64,000 nucleotides of DNA, taken from contig NZ_VYSA01000001.1 of NCBI RefSeq assembly GCF_008710745.1, positions 1,178,001 through 1,242,000 of the forward strand. Reading direction: 5' to 3'. The notes below the pieces were generated by a model. The model was given only the letters and a program-made list of their open reading frames with translations. It had not been told where the DNA came from and did no database searches. Numbering within the stretch: the stretch's first letter is position 1; the number at the start of each line of letters is the position of its first letter. The stretch is from Microbacterium rhizomatis (lineage in GTDB: Bacteria; Actinomycetota; Actinomycetes; Actinomycetales; Microbacteriaceae). The position numbers and the translations under genes were made by a program. Positions 57,728 to 64,000 of this stretch are shown piece by piece.

Positions 57728-58904
57728 CGTCTATGAGGTGACCACGGTAGTCGGTCGCAAGGAACTACTCGCCGGCAGGATCTACCGCACCAGAACGTCC
57801 GGCGCGTTCGAGTACGACTCCGACTACCTTCGCAGGCGAGACGCCTTCGAGCTCGCTCCGGCCCTGGGCTTGTTTCCGGGCGCACAACCGCTGCAGCCCA
57901 CTAACCCATTTAGCGACTCGGCACCCGATACATGGGGCCGGAAGGTGCAGAATCGCGCGGCGGGCCGACAGCTCGACGAGCTCACTCTTATGTTTGGTGT
58001 CAACGATGAGGGTCGTCAGGGAGCGACACGTTTCTGGGGCGACGGGGCCGCCGTAACGTCTGGCAATGGTGTGCCAGTTGAGGCGGATCTGGCTGACATC
58101 ATCCACGTTGCAGATCAGATCGAACGCGGCGAGACGGAGATCGACGACGTCGCGGTTCGTCGTCTATTCCGGGCGACCGGCTCGTTGGGTGGTGCCCGCC
58201 CCAAGGCGAACGTGAAGATCGGCGGTGATCTCTGGTTAGCAAAATTCCCCAAGCCGGTCGGCGACGACTGGAACGTAATGGCCTGGGAAGCGGCGATGCT
58301 CGATGCCATGGGGACGGTAGGAATCGACGTCCCCCAGCACTTGACGAAACGGGTGCTGGTCGACGGCTCTGAACGCACCGTGCTATTTCTGAGGCGATTC
58401 GATCGTACGGATGACGGTGTACGCATCCCCTACATTTCCGCGATGACCGCACTGGAAGCCACCGACGGTGAGGGCGGAGATTGGGTTGACGTCGTCGACT
58501 TTGCGCAGCTTGCCGGCTCCGATCCGACTCAGCTGTGGCGACGAGCTGTGTTCGGGGCACTGGTCGGTAATCTCGACGACCACCTGCGGAACCATGGCTT
58601 TCTTCGCCGCGGGACAGCTTGGGCGCTCTCTCCAGCGTTCGACGTCAACCCGGAGCCGGTTGGCGACGGGAATGACCATCAGCTGGCGCTACTGGGCAAC
58701 AGCGAACTCGGGCTCGACTCTTTCACGGGGAAGGATGCGCTCGACCTCTTCGGCGTCAGGCCCACAGTCGCAAACGCCTTCCTGGAAGATCTGCGTCCGG
58801 TGGTGGCTGCGCTACCCCGCTTTGCAGCAGCCCACGGCGCAGACGTCTTCTCCCTTGAAGTGATGACCTCACGACTCAAGGCTGCGGAAGCCGCATTGAG
58901 TTGA
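57720..58904 (+). CDS. HipA-family serine/threonine kinase toxin
   Basis: A 394-residue protein kinase toxin. The N-terminal HipA_N part (residues 1-100) is followed by the nucleotide-binding TGSLGGARPKANVKIGG, the catalytic GALVGNLDDHLRNHGFLR and the metal-binding SPAFDVNPEP. In E. coli HipA phosphorylates glutamyl-tRNA synthetase and induces persistence; HipT-type kinases target TrpS. Which substrate applies here is unknown. No disrupting changes are visible, so it is likely intact. The ATG at 57720 is within the end of hipB. The pair lies in an island flanked by transposon and integrase remnants. Confidence 0.88.
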   Translation: MTDVYEVTTVVGRKELLAGRIYRTRTSGAFEYDSDYLRRRDAFELAPALGLFPGAQPLQPTNPFSDSAPDTWGRKVQNRAAGRQLDELTLMFGVNDEGRQGATRFWGDGAAVTSGNGVPVEADLADIIHVADQIERGETEIDDVAVRRLFRATGSLGGARPKANVKIGGDLWLAKFPKPVGDDWNVMAWEAAMLDAMGTVGIDVPQHLTKRVLVDGSERTVLFLRRFDRTDDGVRIPYISAMTALEATDGEGGDWVDVVDFAQLAGSDPTQLWRRAVFGALVGNLDDHLRNHGFLRRGTAWALSPAFDVNPEPVGDGNDHQLALLGNSELGLDSFTGKDALDLFGVRPTVANAFLEDLRPVVAALPRFAAAHGADVFSLEVMTSRLKAAEAALS

Positions 58905-58990
58905 ACACCGCGCTTGTGCGCGTTTGGGATGGTTGTTGGCCCAGCCTCAGTCCGTGATCCACCTGGGGCGTCGCTGCCGATGCCTATGCA

Positions 58991-59110
58991 ATCGACGATG
59001 CCCATGACGACGACGTAGATGACGACCTTGAGGACGCGGATGACGACGAGGACGACGAGGACGGCGCCGACGATGACGATGACGATGACGACGACGACGA
59101 CGTCGACGTC
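58991..59110. repeat. GAC/GAT low-complexity tract
   Basis: About 120 bp consist mostly of GAC, GAT and GAG triplets. On the plus strand one frame reads a run of Asp and Glu that ends at TGA (59114-59116), and the other strand reads poly-Ser. The acidic frame has no start codon after the preceding TGA (58955-58957). The tract may be the 3' end of a lost gene that once encoded an acidic tail, or triplet expansion. Confidence 0.7.
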
Positions 59111-59161
59111 GCTTGAATCGGCCTGACTTTCGTTCCGTTCTTCACGTAAGAGCGGAACACG

Positions 59162-59463
59162 ATGAACAGGAAGTATTCGGCGGAGATGCGTGAGCGCGCG
59201 CCCAGGATGCTCGCGGAGACGCGCCCGCGCCCACGATGATGAGCGCGGTCCGGCATGTGGCCGGACTGCTGGGGATGAGCCCGGAGACGTTGCGGTTATG
59301 GCAACGCCGATACGAGATCGACGCAGGTGTCAAGCCCGGTGTCACGACCGAGGCCGCGGCGGAGATCAAGCGCCTGCAGAAGGAGGTCTCTGAGCTACGA
59401 AAGGCAAACGAGATCCTCAAGGCTGCGAGCGTGTTCTTCGCGAAGGAGCTCGACCGGCCCTGA
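59162..59463 (+). pseudogene. IS3-family transposase OrfA, frameshifted
   Basis: The N-terminal part (MNRKYSAEMRERAPRML, from 59162) runs into a TGA at about 59237. The rest (SPETLRLWQRRYEIDAGVKP and EIKRLQKEVSELRKANEILKA) continues in another frame from 59236 to the stop at 59461-59463. The helix-turn-helix and leucine-zipper parts of a normal IS3 OrfA are both recognisable, so this was an intact gene before a one-base indel near 59220-59236. Confidence 0.85.
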
Positions 59464-60080
59464 CCGAGATGATCCTGTTCATGAACGAACATCGGAATCG
59501 TTTCGGGGTCGAGCTCATCTGCCGGGTCCTCAGTTCCTCAGTTCATGGGTTCCTCACCGCCCGCGGGTATCGCGCCGCAGTGGGTCGTGCTCCGTCCGCG
59601 CGGCAGATGAAGGATGAGCTGCTGCTGCTGGAGGTCGCGCGGTTGCATGCGGAGAACTACGGCGTCTACGGCGTCGGACGATGCATGCCCTGATGCGCCG
59701 GTAGGGGTGGGATGTCGGCCGCGATCAGACGGAACGGCTGATGCGGCTCGCCGGTGTGGAGGGCGTGAAGCGCTCGAAGCGGGTGTTCACGACGAAGTCC
59801 GATCCGGCAGTGGACAAGCCGGAGGATCTCGTGCAGCGCCGGTTCACCGCTCCCGGCCCGCGCAGACTCTGGGTCGCCGACGTGACATATGTCGCGATTT
59901 GGTCTGGGTTCGCTTACGCCGCGTTCGTCACCGATGTGTACTCGCGTCGCATCGTGGGCTGGAACGTCGCGTCGACGCTCCGATCCGACATCCTGCCGCT
60001 CCGGGCACTCGATATGGCCGCGTGGGCCGCTGGCGGGCGCCCGGACGGGCTGATCCATCACGCCGATCATGGGTCGAACT
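59460..60080 (+). pseudogene. IS3-family transposase OrfB, multiply disrupted and truncated
   Basis: The N-terminal part (TEMILFMNEHRNRFGVELICRVL) contains a short internal duplication of cctcagtt. At about 59680 a one-base deletion shifts the frame (ATG 59681 resumes MHALMRR), and an in-frame TAG at 59702-59704 follows. The rve catalytic core is then seen (RRLWVADVTYVAIWSGFAYAAFVTDVYSRRIVGW with the first Asp, and LIHHADHGSNY with the second). It is cut off right after the second Asp region, so the Glu of the DDE triad is missing. It cannot make active transposase. Confidence 0.88.
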
Positions 60081-60081
60081 A

Positions 60082-60241
60082 CCGCCCGATAGGAACGAGA
60101 GTCAGGCCGATTCATACGCAAGACGTCTACGCGGACCTGTTCGACGACGACCTTGAAGATGTCGCGACCCGACTCGACGAGGCAAAGCGCGCGGCAAGTG
60201 TTGTCAAAGTGTTGTCACGACAAAGGGGCCGCGAGGTCTGA
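60082..60241 (+). pseudogene. Tyrosine integrase C-terminal remnant fused to the truncated transposase
   Basis: Downstream of the transposase break the same open frame continues as HTQDVYADLFDDDLEDVATRLDEAK and ends at a TGA (60239-60241). This YADLFDDDL tail is typical of the C-terminal end of actinobacterial tyrosine recombinases, just after the active-site Tyr (in DVYADLF). No catalytic Arg or His boxes are left. It lies 26 bp from the 3' end of tRNA-Arg, the position expected for an integrase at its attachment site, and supports the view of a decayed integrative element. Confidence 0.75.
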
Positions 60242-60266
60242 ATGACCCGCGACCCCTTGTCTCGAT

Positions 60267-60342
60267 TGGTGCCCCCGACTGGAATCGAACCAGCGACCTT
60301 TGGTACCGGAAACCAACGCTCTATCCCCTGAGCTACGGAGGC
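60267..60342 (-). tRNA. tRNA-Arg (anticodon CCG)
   Basis: The 76-nt cloverleaf is complete on the minus strand with an encoded CCA. Acceptor GCCTCCG pairs with CGGGGGC, D-stem GCTC with GAGC, anticodon stem TTGGT with ACCAA around loop TTCCGGT (anticodon CCG, reads CGG), and T-stem GCTGG with CCAGT. A -10-like TATCCT lies at 60353-60358 on the minus strand. Its 3' end faces the integrase remnant, so this tRNA is the likely attachment site of the island. Confidence 0.95.
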
Positions 60343-60665
60343 GTACCGACCGAGGATATCACCGCGCGAAGTCGCTCCTCGGCCGCTCGGACACCCGACG
60401 AACTACCATTATGCTCGTTATGTTCGATCGTGAGGAGCAAGAACGGGAATGAGCAGACGGCGGCTTCACGCCGTTACCGCGGTGGTTGGGCGGAGGCGAA
60501 TGCGTCAGCCTCGTCCGCTTCGGCGTGCTGGCTTCCCATATTCCTCTCCACCAGCTCGCGCATTCCGCGGCCTCAGGAGGGCGCCGACGCCCGGCGCTGG
60601 CCGCGCGTGATCACGGTAGCAGCCCCTGTGCTGTGGCCATGCCGTCTCGGAGACTCGAGCCGGGG
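60343..60665. other. 322-bp intergenic region between tRNA-Arg and the glycosyltransferase
   Basis: It holds the presumed tRNA promoter (TATCCT at 60353-60358, minus strand) and a short AT-richer stretch around 60408-60425. A 51-codon plus-strand frame from 60452 is Arg/Pro-rich and shows no recognisable domain or good codon pattern, so it is not called. Nothing else is seen. Confidence 0.6.
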
Positions 60666-61979
60666 CTACGGCCAGCCGGTCGTCCACAGCAGAAGGATGG
60701 CGACGACCTGACCCACCAGGCAGATCGCGATCCCCCACCCGCGCCGCGCGGGCGTACTCGACAGTCGCTCGTCCGCGAGCAGCGGCGCAAGGGGCACCGC
60801 GAGCCGGAAGACGCTCTGCTGCGGAAGGAAGACGGCGAACAGATACAGTCCGTAGCTCGCCGAGTACGCGACGATCTCGAGCCCGAGGCGGCGGACCTGT
60901 GGCGAGCGCATCCAGAGCACGAATCCGATCATGAGCGCGAGCACGACCAGGACGCCGAGGAATCCCATGTACGTGCCGAACAGGCGGAACCACGGGGTCA
61001 TCGGCACGAAGTCGCCGGGGCCGATGAAAGGAATCCACCAGGCCGTCTCGGTGCGGACGTACGCGTGCGGGGTTCCGGTGACCGCTTCGGCGATGTACTG
61101 CCACGCCAGCCCCGCGATCGCCATGACGAGGCCCGAGACGATGAGCCCGATCATCTGGCGGAGCGGGAACGGATCGATGTGCCGTCGGACGAAGCGGACG
61201 ACGAATACGATGCCGAGTCCGAGCGAGAGAGCGAGGACTCCGGGTCTGGTGAACGCCGCGATCAGACCGATCGGCGCGATCCAGCCGTATCTGCGATCGA
61301 CCGCGAGGATCAGCATCCCGAAAAGCATCAGCAGGTAGAGCGACTCGGCGTAGGCGAGGACGAAGATGAACGAAAGCGGGCTCAGCGTGAAGAGCACGAC
61401 CGCCCACCACGACGCGTGCGCACTCGTGACCCGGCGCAGCAGGATGTAGAGCAGAAGGGTGGCTCCGGCGCTCGCCGCGATGCTGATCGCGACGCCCGCG
61501 AGCTGCCACGGGACTCCCAGCAGATCCGACACTGCGCGCTCGAGACCGGGGAACACCGGGAGGAATGCCCAGTCGTTCGGCTGGATGACGCCCGCCACGT
61601 TCATGGGCAGCGATGGCGGGTAGCCGATCTGCGAGATGCGCCCGTAGCGGGCGCCGTCCCAATCGGAGAGGAAGTTGAGGAACGTCGTGATCGGATTCTT
61701 ATCCGGGCCGAACCCCCATCCGCTCACCCGCGCGATCTGGTAGAAGATCCCGAGCAGCGCCAGGTTGATCGCGCGCCCCCCGGCCCACAGCAGAAGCACC
61801 TTCGAAAGAGTGCCTCTGGCGATCGGCTCGACGTCGCGGTGCGGCGTCGGCAGAGCCACCAGCATCGTGCGGAACCCGTGGGCCGCGCGCCGGACGCGCG
61901 CCAGGGCGCCGGAGACGGCCGCGTCGCCGGTTCGCGGACGCGGGGCGGTGTCGAGGTCGTGCTGTGGTTGCGTGGTCAC
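60666..61979 (-). CDS. Polytopic mannosyltransferase-like glycosyltransferase (PIG-V-like, GT-C fold)
   Basis: A 437-residue integral membrane protein with about nine to ten hydrophobic segments. The short loop after helix 1 contains FLSDWDGARYGRISQIGYP, resembling the catalytic W-D-x-x-x-Y motif of PIG-V and other GT-C polyprenyl-phosphate-dependent mannosyltransferases. The rest shows no strong family landmark. GTG 61979 is supported by AAGG 5 nt upstream; the frame stays open further up but lacks a better start. It may glycosylate lipids or cell-wall components outside the membrane. The donor and acceptor are unknown. It follows an MFS exporter gene on the same strand. Confidence 0.7.
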   Translation of the reverse strand: MTTQPQHDLDTAPRPRTGDAAVSGALARVRRAAHGFRTMLVALPTPHRDVEPIARGTLSKVLLLWAGGRAINLALLGIFYQIARVSGWGFGPDKNPITTFLNFLSDWDGARYGRISQIGYPPSLPMNVAGVIQPNDWAFLPVFPGLERAVSDLLGVPWQLAGVAISIAASAGATLLLYILLRRVTSAHASWWAVVLFTLSPLSFIFVLAYAESLYLLMLFGMLILAVDRRYGWIAPIGLIAAFTRPGVLALSLGLGIVFVVRFVRRHIDPFPLRQMIGLIVSGLVMAIAGLAWQYIAEAVTGTPHAYVRTETAWWIPFIGPGDFVPMTPWFRLFGTYMGFLGVLVVLALMIGFVLWMRSPQVRRLGLEIVAYSASYGLYLFAVFLPQQSVFRLAVPLAPLLADERLSSTPARRGWGIAICLVGQVVAILLLWTTGWP

Positions 61980-62125
61980 TGGCACCTTCCGTGTCGGCGA
62001 CGCGGTGCGGGCGCCCTGATCGGATCTTGGCACACGCGGGTGGAGAGACTGGTGAACGAACCCTGCGAGGAGCGGCAGGGTGCGTCGCGCCGGACGACCC
62101 AGCATAACGAAGGCGCCTGAAGGCG

Positions 62126-63439
62126 TCAGTCAGTCAGTGGATGTGCGAGCTCGTCCTGCGGCATCCGCGCGGCGAGGATCGCCACGACACCGAAGCACAA
62201 CGGCAGCACGCCGGCGGCGATGAAGATCACCGGGATGGGGACGACTTCCGCCACGGGACCTGCGAGGGCCATCGACACGGGCATGAGCGCGAGAGAGACG
62301 AAGAAGTCGAGGCTCGAGACCCGCCCGAGCATATGGGTCGGCACCCGGCGCTGCAGCAGCGTTCCCCAGATCACGTTCCCGTAGCTGAACGCGAAGCCGA
62401 TCGCGAAGCAGGAGACGAGCATCAGCCAGTACTGGTCGGTGAGCCCGATGACCACGAAGGGGAGTGTGCCGATGCCCCACACGAGGTTCATCGTCGTGAG
62501 GTATCGACGGGGCAGCCGGAGCGACGAGACGAAGATCGAGCCGAGCACTCCGCCGAGCCCCAGCGCGGCGAGCAGGAAGCCGAACCACCGCGGGTCGTCT
62601 CCGATGCGTTCGCGGGTGATGAAGGGCAGCAGCACCTCCTCGGGCCCGATCGAGACGAGCACCCACCCTGTCGCGAACAGCAGCGTCCACAGCAGCCACG
62701 GCGTGCGCACCGTGAATCGCACGGCCTCGGTGAGGTCGTGCAGAACGCTCGTCGGAGCACGGGCGGCATGGTCGGCCGCCGGCTCGGGCCGCAGGAACAT
62801 GAGCAGAACGAGGGCGATCAGGTGCGCGAGCACGACGACTCCGGCCGCGTGCGTGGGGATGAGCGCCGCCAGAAGCAGCCCGGCTGCCGCGGGGCCGGCC
62901 GCCTGCTGCAGTGCGGGGCGCATCGCCCCCTCCAGGCCGTTGGCTGCCAGCAGCTGCTCGGGAGGCAGGATGCGCGGAAGGATCGCGCTGTAGGAGGGAT
63001 AGAAGAACCCGGCGCCGGCACCGACGGTGAACGCGACGATCGCGAGGTGCCAGATCGGCACGGGACCCGACCACCCGGCCACCACCACCGACGACACCGC
63101 GAGGACGTTGATCAGCTCGATGCCGCGCAGCACCCAGCGACGTGACACGCGATCGGCGACGATCCCTCCCGGAATGGCGCAGGCCAGAAGGCCGACGGCA
63201 TTCGCGGACGCCACGAGCGAGAGCTCGAGGGGCCCGCCTCCTGCTCCGATGACGGCGTAGACCATGACGACGGCCCACATCCCCGCGCCGAGGATCGAGA
63301 GCACGACCGCCGCGAACAGGATGCGGAAGTCGCGGTGCCGGAGCGGACGCACGAATCGCCCGCGGGGGCGGCGATTCGCGTCGCCAGGGCCCGGATCCCG
63401 CGATGCCGTGCCGGTCTGCCGCTCGAGGGGCTCGGTCAC
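62126..63439 (-). CDS. MFS transporter
   Basis: A 437-residue permease with about 11-12 predicted transmembrane segments and the MFS loop-2/3 motif in CAIPGGIVADRVSRRWVLRGIEL. The second half has RMPQDELAHPLTD at the tail. It resembles the DHA3-type drug/macrolide efflux group. The GTG start at 63439 overlaps the stop of trmB (GTGA), so the two are coupled. The stop region is a short TCAG tandem (62126-62138). The transported substrate is unknown. Confidence 0.88.
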   Translation of the reverse strand: MTEPLERQTGTASRDPGPGDANRRPRGRFVRPLRHRDFRILFAAVVLSILGAGMWAVVMVYAVIGAGGGPLELSLVASANAVGLLACAIPGGIVADRVSRRWVLRGIELINVLAVSSVVVAGWSGPVPIWHLAIVAFTVGAGAGFFYPSYSAILPRILPPEQLLAANGLEGAMRPALQQAAGPAAAGLLLAALIPTHAAGVVVLAHLIALVLLMFLRPEPAADHAARAPTSVLHDLTEAVRFTVRTPWLLWTLLFATGWVLVSIGPEEVLLPFITRERIGDDPRWFGFLLAALGLGGVLGSIFVSSLRLPRRYLTTMNLVWGIGTLPFVVIGLTDQYWLMLVSCFAIGFAFSYGNVIWGTLLQRRVPTHMLGRVSSLDFFVSLALMPVSMALAGPVAEVVPIPVIFIAAGVLPLCFGVVAILAARMPQDELAHPLTD

Positions 63440-64000
63440 TCGGGGATCCGTCGATAGGTCAGGTCTCGGATGCTGCGACCCGCCCGCTCTCCCTTGTGCT
63501 CGAACGCCGTGAGGATCCGCCCCTCGAAACGCGGCGCCCACTCGCCCTCGAAAGCCCTCGTGAATCCGCAGGCACCGTCGAGCACGTCGCGCATCTGCCT
63601 CGCGTAGTCCTCCCAGTCGGTGGCCAGGCGCAGCACTCCCCCGTCGGTGAGGCTCCGCGCGGCCAGCGCGGCGAACTCCGCCGTCACCAAGCGGCGCTTG
63701 TTGTGCTTGTTCTTATGCCACGGATCGGGGAAGAACACCCACAGCTCGTCGAGGGATGCCGGTGGCAGCAGGTGCTGCAGCACTTCGGGCGCGTTCGCCT
63801 CGACGAGGCGGAGATTGCGCACTTCCGCGCGGTCGGCTTCGAGCATCGTCCGGGCCAGGCCCGCGGTGAAGACCTCGATCGCGAGGAAATCCTCGTCCGG
63901 ACGCGACGAGGAGGCGTGCACGATCGCGTGGCCCTGGCCCGAGCCGATCTCGGCGATGAGTCGCGCGCGTCGCCCCCAGACCTCCACCGGTTCGATCGCG
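63436..64000 (-). CDS. trmB: tRNA (guanine-N7-)-methyltransferase, 5' end outside the window
   Basis: A SAM-dependent enzyme that methylates G46 of tRNA. SAM-binding motif AEIGSGQGHAIVHA and the family signature VFFPDPWHKNKHNKRRLV are clear. The frame stays open through the right edge (residues AIEPVEVWGRR upstream of the first GTG at 63987), so the true start lies beyond 64000. The visible part is the catalytic core and C-terminus. It overlaps the MFS gene by 4 bases. Confidence 0.93.
   Translation of the reverse strand, partial: AIEPVEVWGRRARLIAEIGSGQGHAIVHASSSRPDEDFLAIEVFTAGLARTMLEADRAEVRNLRLVEANAPEVLQHLLPPASLDELWVFFPDPWHKNKHNKRRLVTAEFAALAARSLTDGGVLRLATDWEDYARQMRDVLDGACGFTRAFEGEWAPRFEGRILTAFEHKGERAGRSIRDLTYRRIPE

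Noticed and set aside
58984..59256. A 90-codon minus-strand poly-Ser open frame
   Set aside because: It is the antisense reading of the GAC/GAT tract and of the OrfA start region, with no sign of a real protein.
59741..60241. A single 166-codon transposase gene
   Set aside because: The frame begins inside the decayed OrfB and joins its truncated core to the integrase tail; it is a chimera of two broken genes.
60452..60607. A 51-codon plus-strand frame after tRNA-Arg
   Set aside because: It is Arg/Pro-rich, has no recognisable domain, and its composition fits random high-GC sequence.

Overview
The window is high-GC (roughly 70 percent) actinobacterial chromosome. GTG and TTG starts are frequent and many genes overlap by 1-4 bases (ATGA, GTGA). 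The gene order argS, lysA, hom, thrC, thrB, rho, prfA, prmC, tsaC, wecA-like, atpI-like, atpBEFHAGDC is the classical actinobacterial arrangement. Together with the MurE-like ligase, the ECF42/DGPF pair and the DUF4282 and DUF5684 membrane proteins, it points to Microbacteriaceae, most probably Microbacterium. That assignment is by recognition only; no search was run.

Layout. 1-10 kb: a truncated GntR regulator, ispG, a TrpE-TrpG fusion behind a Trp leader peptide and attenuator, an ECF42 sigma factor with its DGPF partner, a site-2 protease, a MurE-like ligase and ispC. The ispG, protease and ispC genes are the usual neighbours, here pulled apart by insertions. 10-23.6 kb: an FKBP lipoprotein, an acyltransferase, OsmC, asparaginase, alanine dehydrogenase with an APC permease, a large FtsK/EccC-like ATPase with a PP2C phosphatase, an aldo/keto reductase, small membrane proteins and YaaA. 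23.6-34 kb: the complete F1Fo ATP synthase operon, continuous with atpI-like, wecA-like, tsaC and prmC. 34-37.6 kb: an inserted block of five genes (secreted peptide, cysK, cysE, small membrane protein, DUF559 protein) that separates prmC from prfA. 37.7-48.7 kb: prfA, rho, the threonine and lysine biosynthesis run, a DUF2993 protein and argS. 48.9-56.9 kb: a transglutaminase, then an envelope redox and iron/heme neighbourhood (ferric-reductase-like flavocytochrome, FMN-binding protein, ApbE flavin transferase, two-component system, VIT1 transporter, SOUL heme protein, CHAD protein). 56.9-60.3 kb: an accessory island with a HipBA-type toxin-antitoxin pair behind an AT-rich nested operator, a decayed IS3-type element, and the fused tail of a tyrosine integrase abutting tRNA-Arg(CCG). 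60.7-64 kb: a PIG-V-like glycosyltransferase, an MFS exporter and the 3' part of trmB.

How genes work together. lysA, hom, thrC and thrB form an overlapping unit for aspartate-family amino acids. cysK and cysE form a two-gene cysteine operon. The flavocytochrome, FMN-binding protein and ApbE look like one extracytoplasmic electron-transfer chain: ApbE would attach FMN to the DMVSGAT threonine of its neighbour. The HipB operator palindromes lie directly in front of hipB, as expected for autoregulation.

Most notable non-coding structure: (1) a complete Trp attenuator with an 11-residue leader peptide that is probably translated from a leaderless transcript; (2) three copies of a 65-bp imperfect palindrome, all with 24-bp arms and a 17-nt spacer; (3) a tandemly duplicated palindrome, one copy of which contains the ispC start codon; (4) an atpB gene with no ATG, GTG or TTG at the expected N-terminus. 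No CRISPR array and no complete mobile element was seen.
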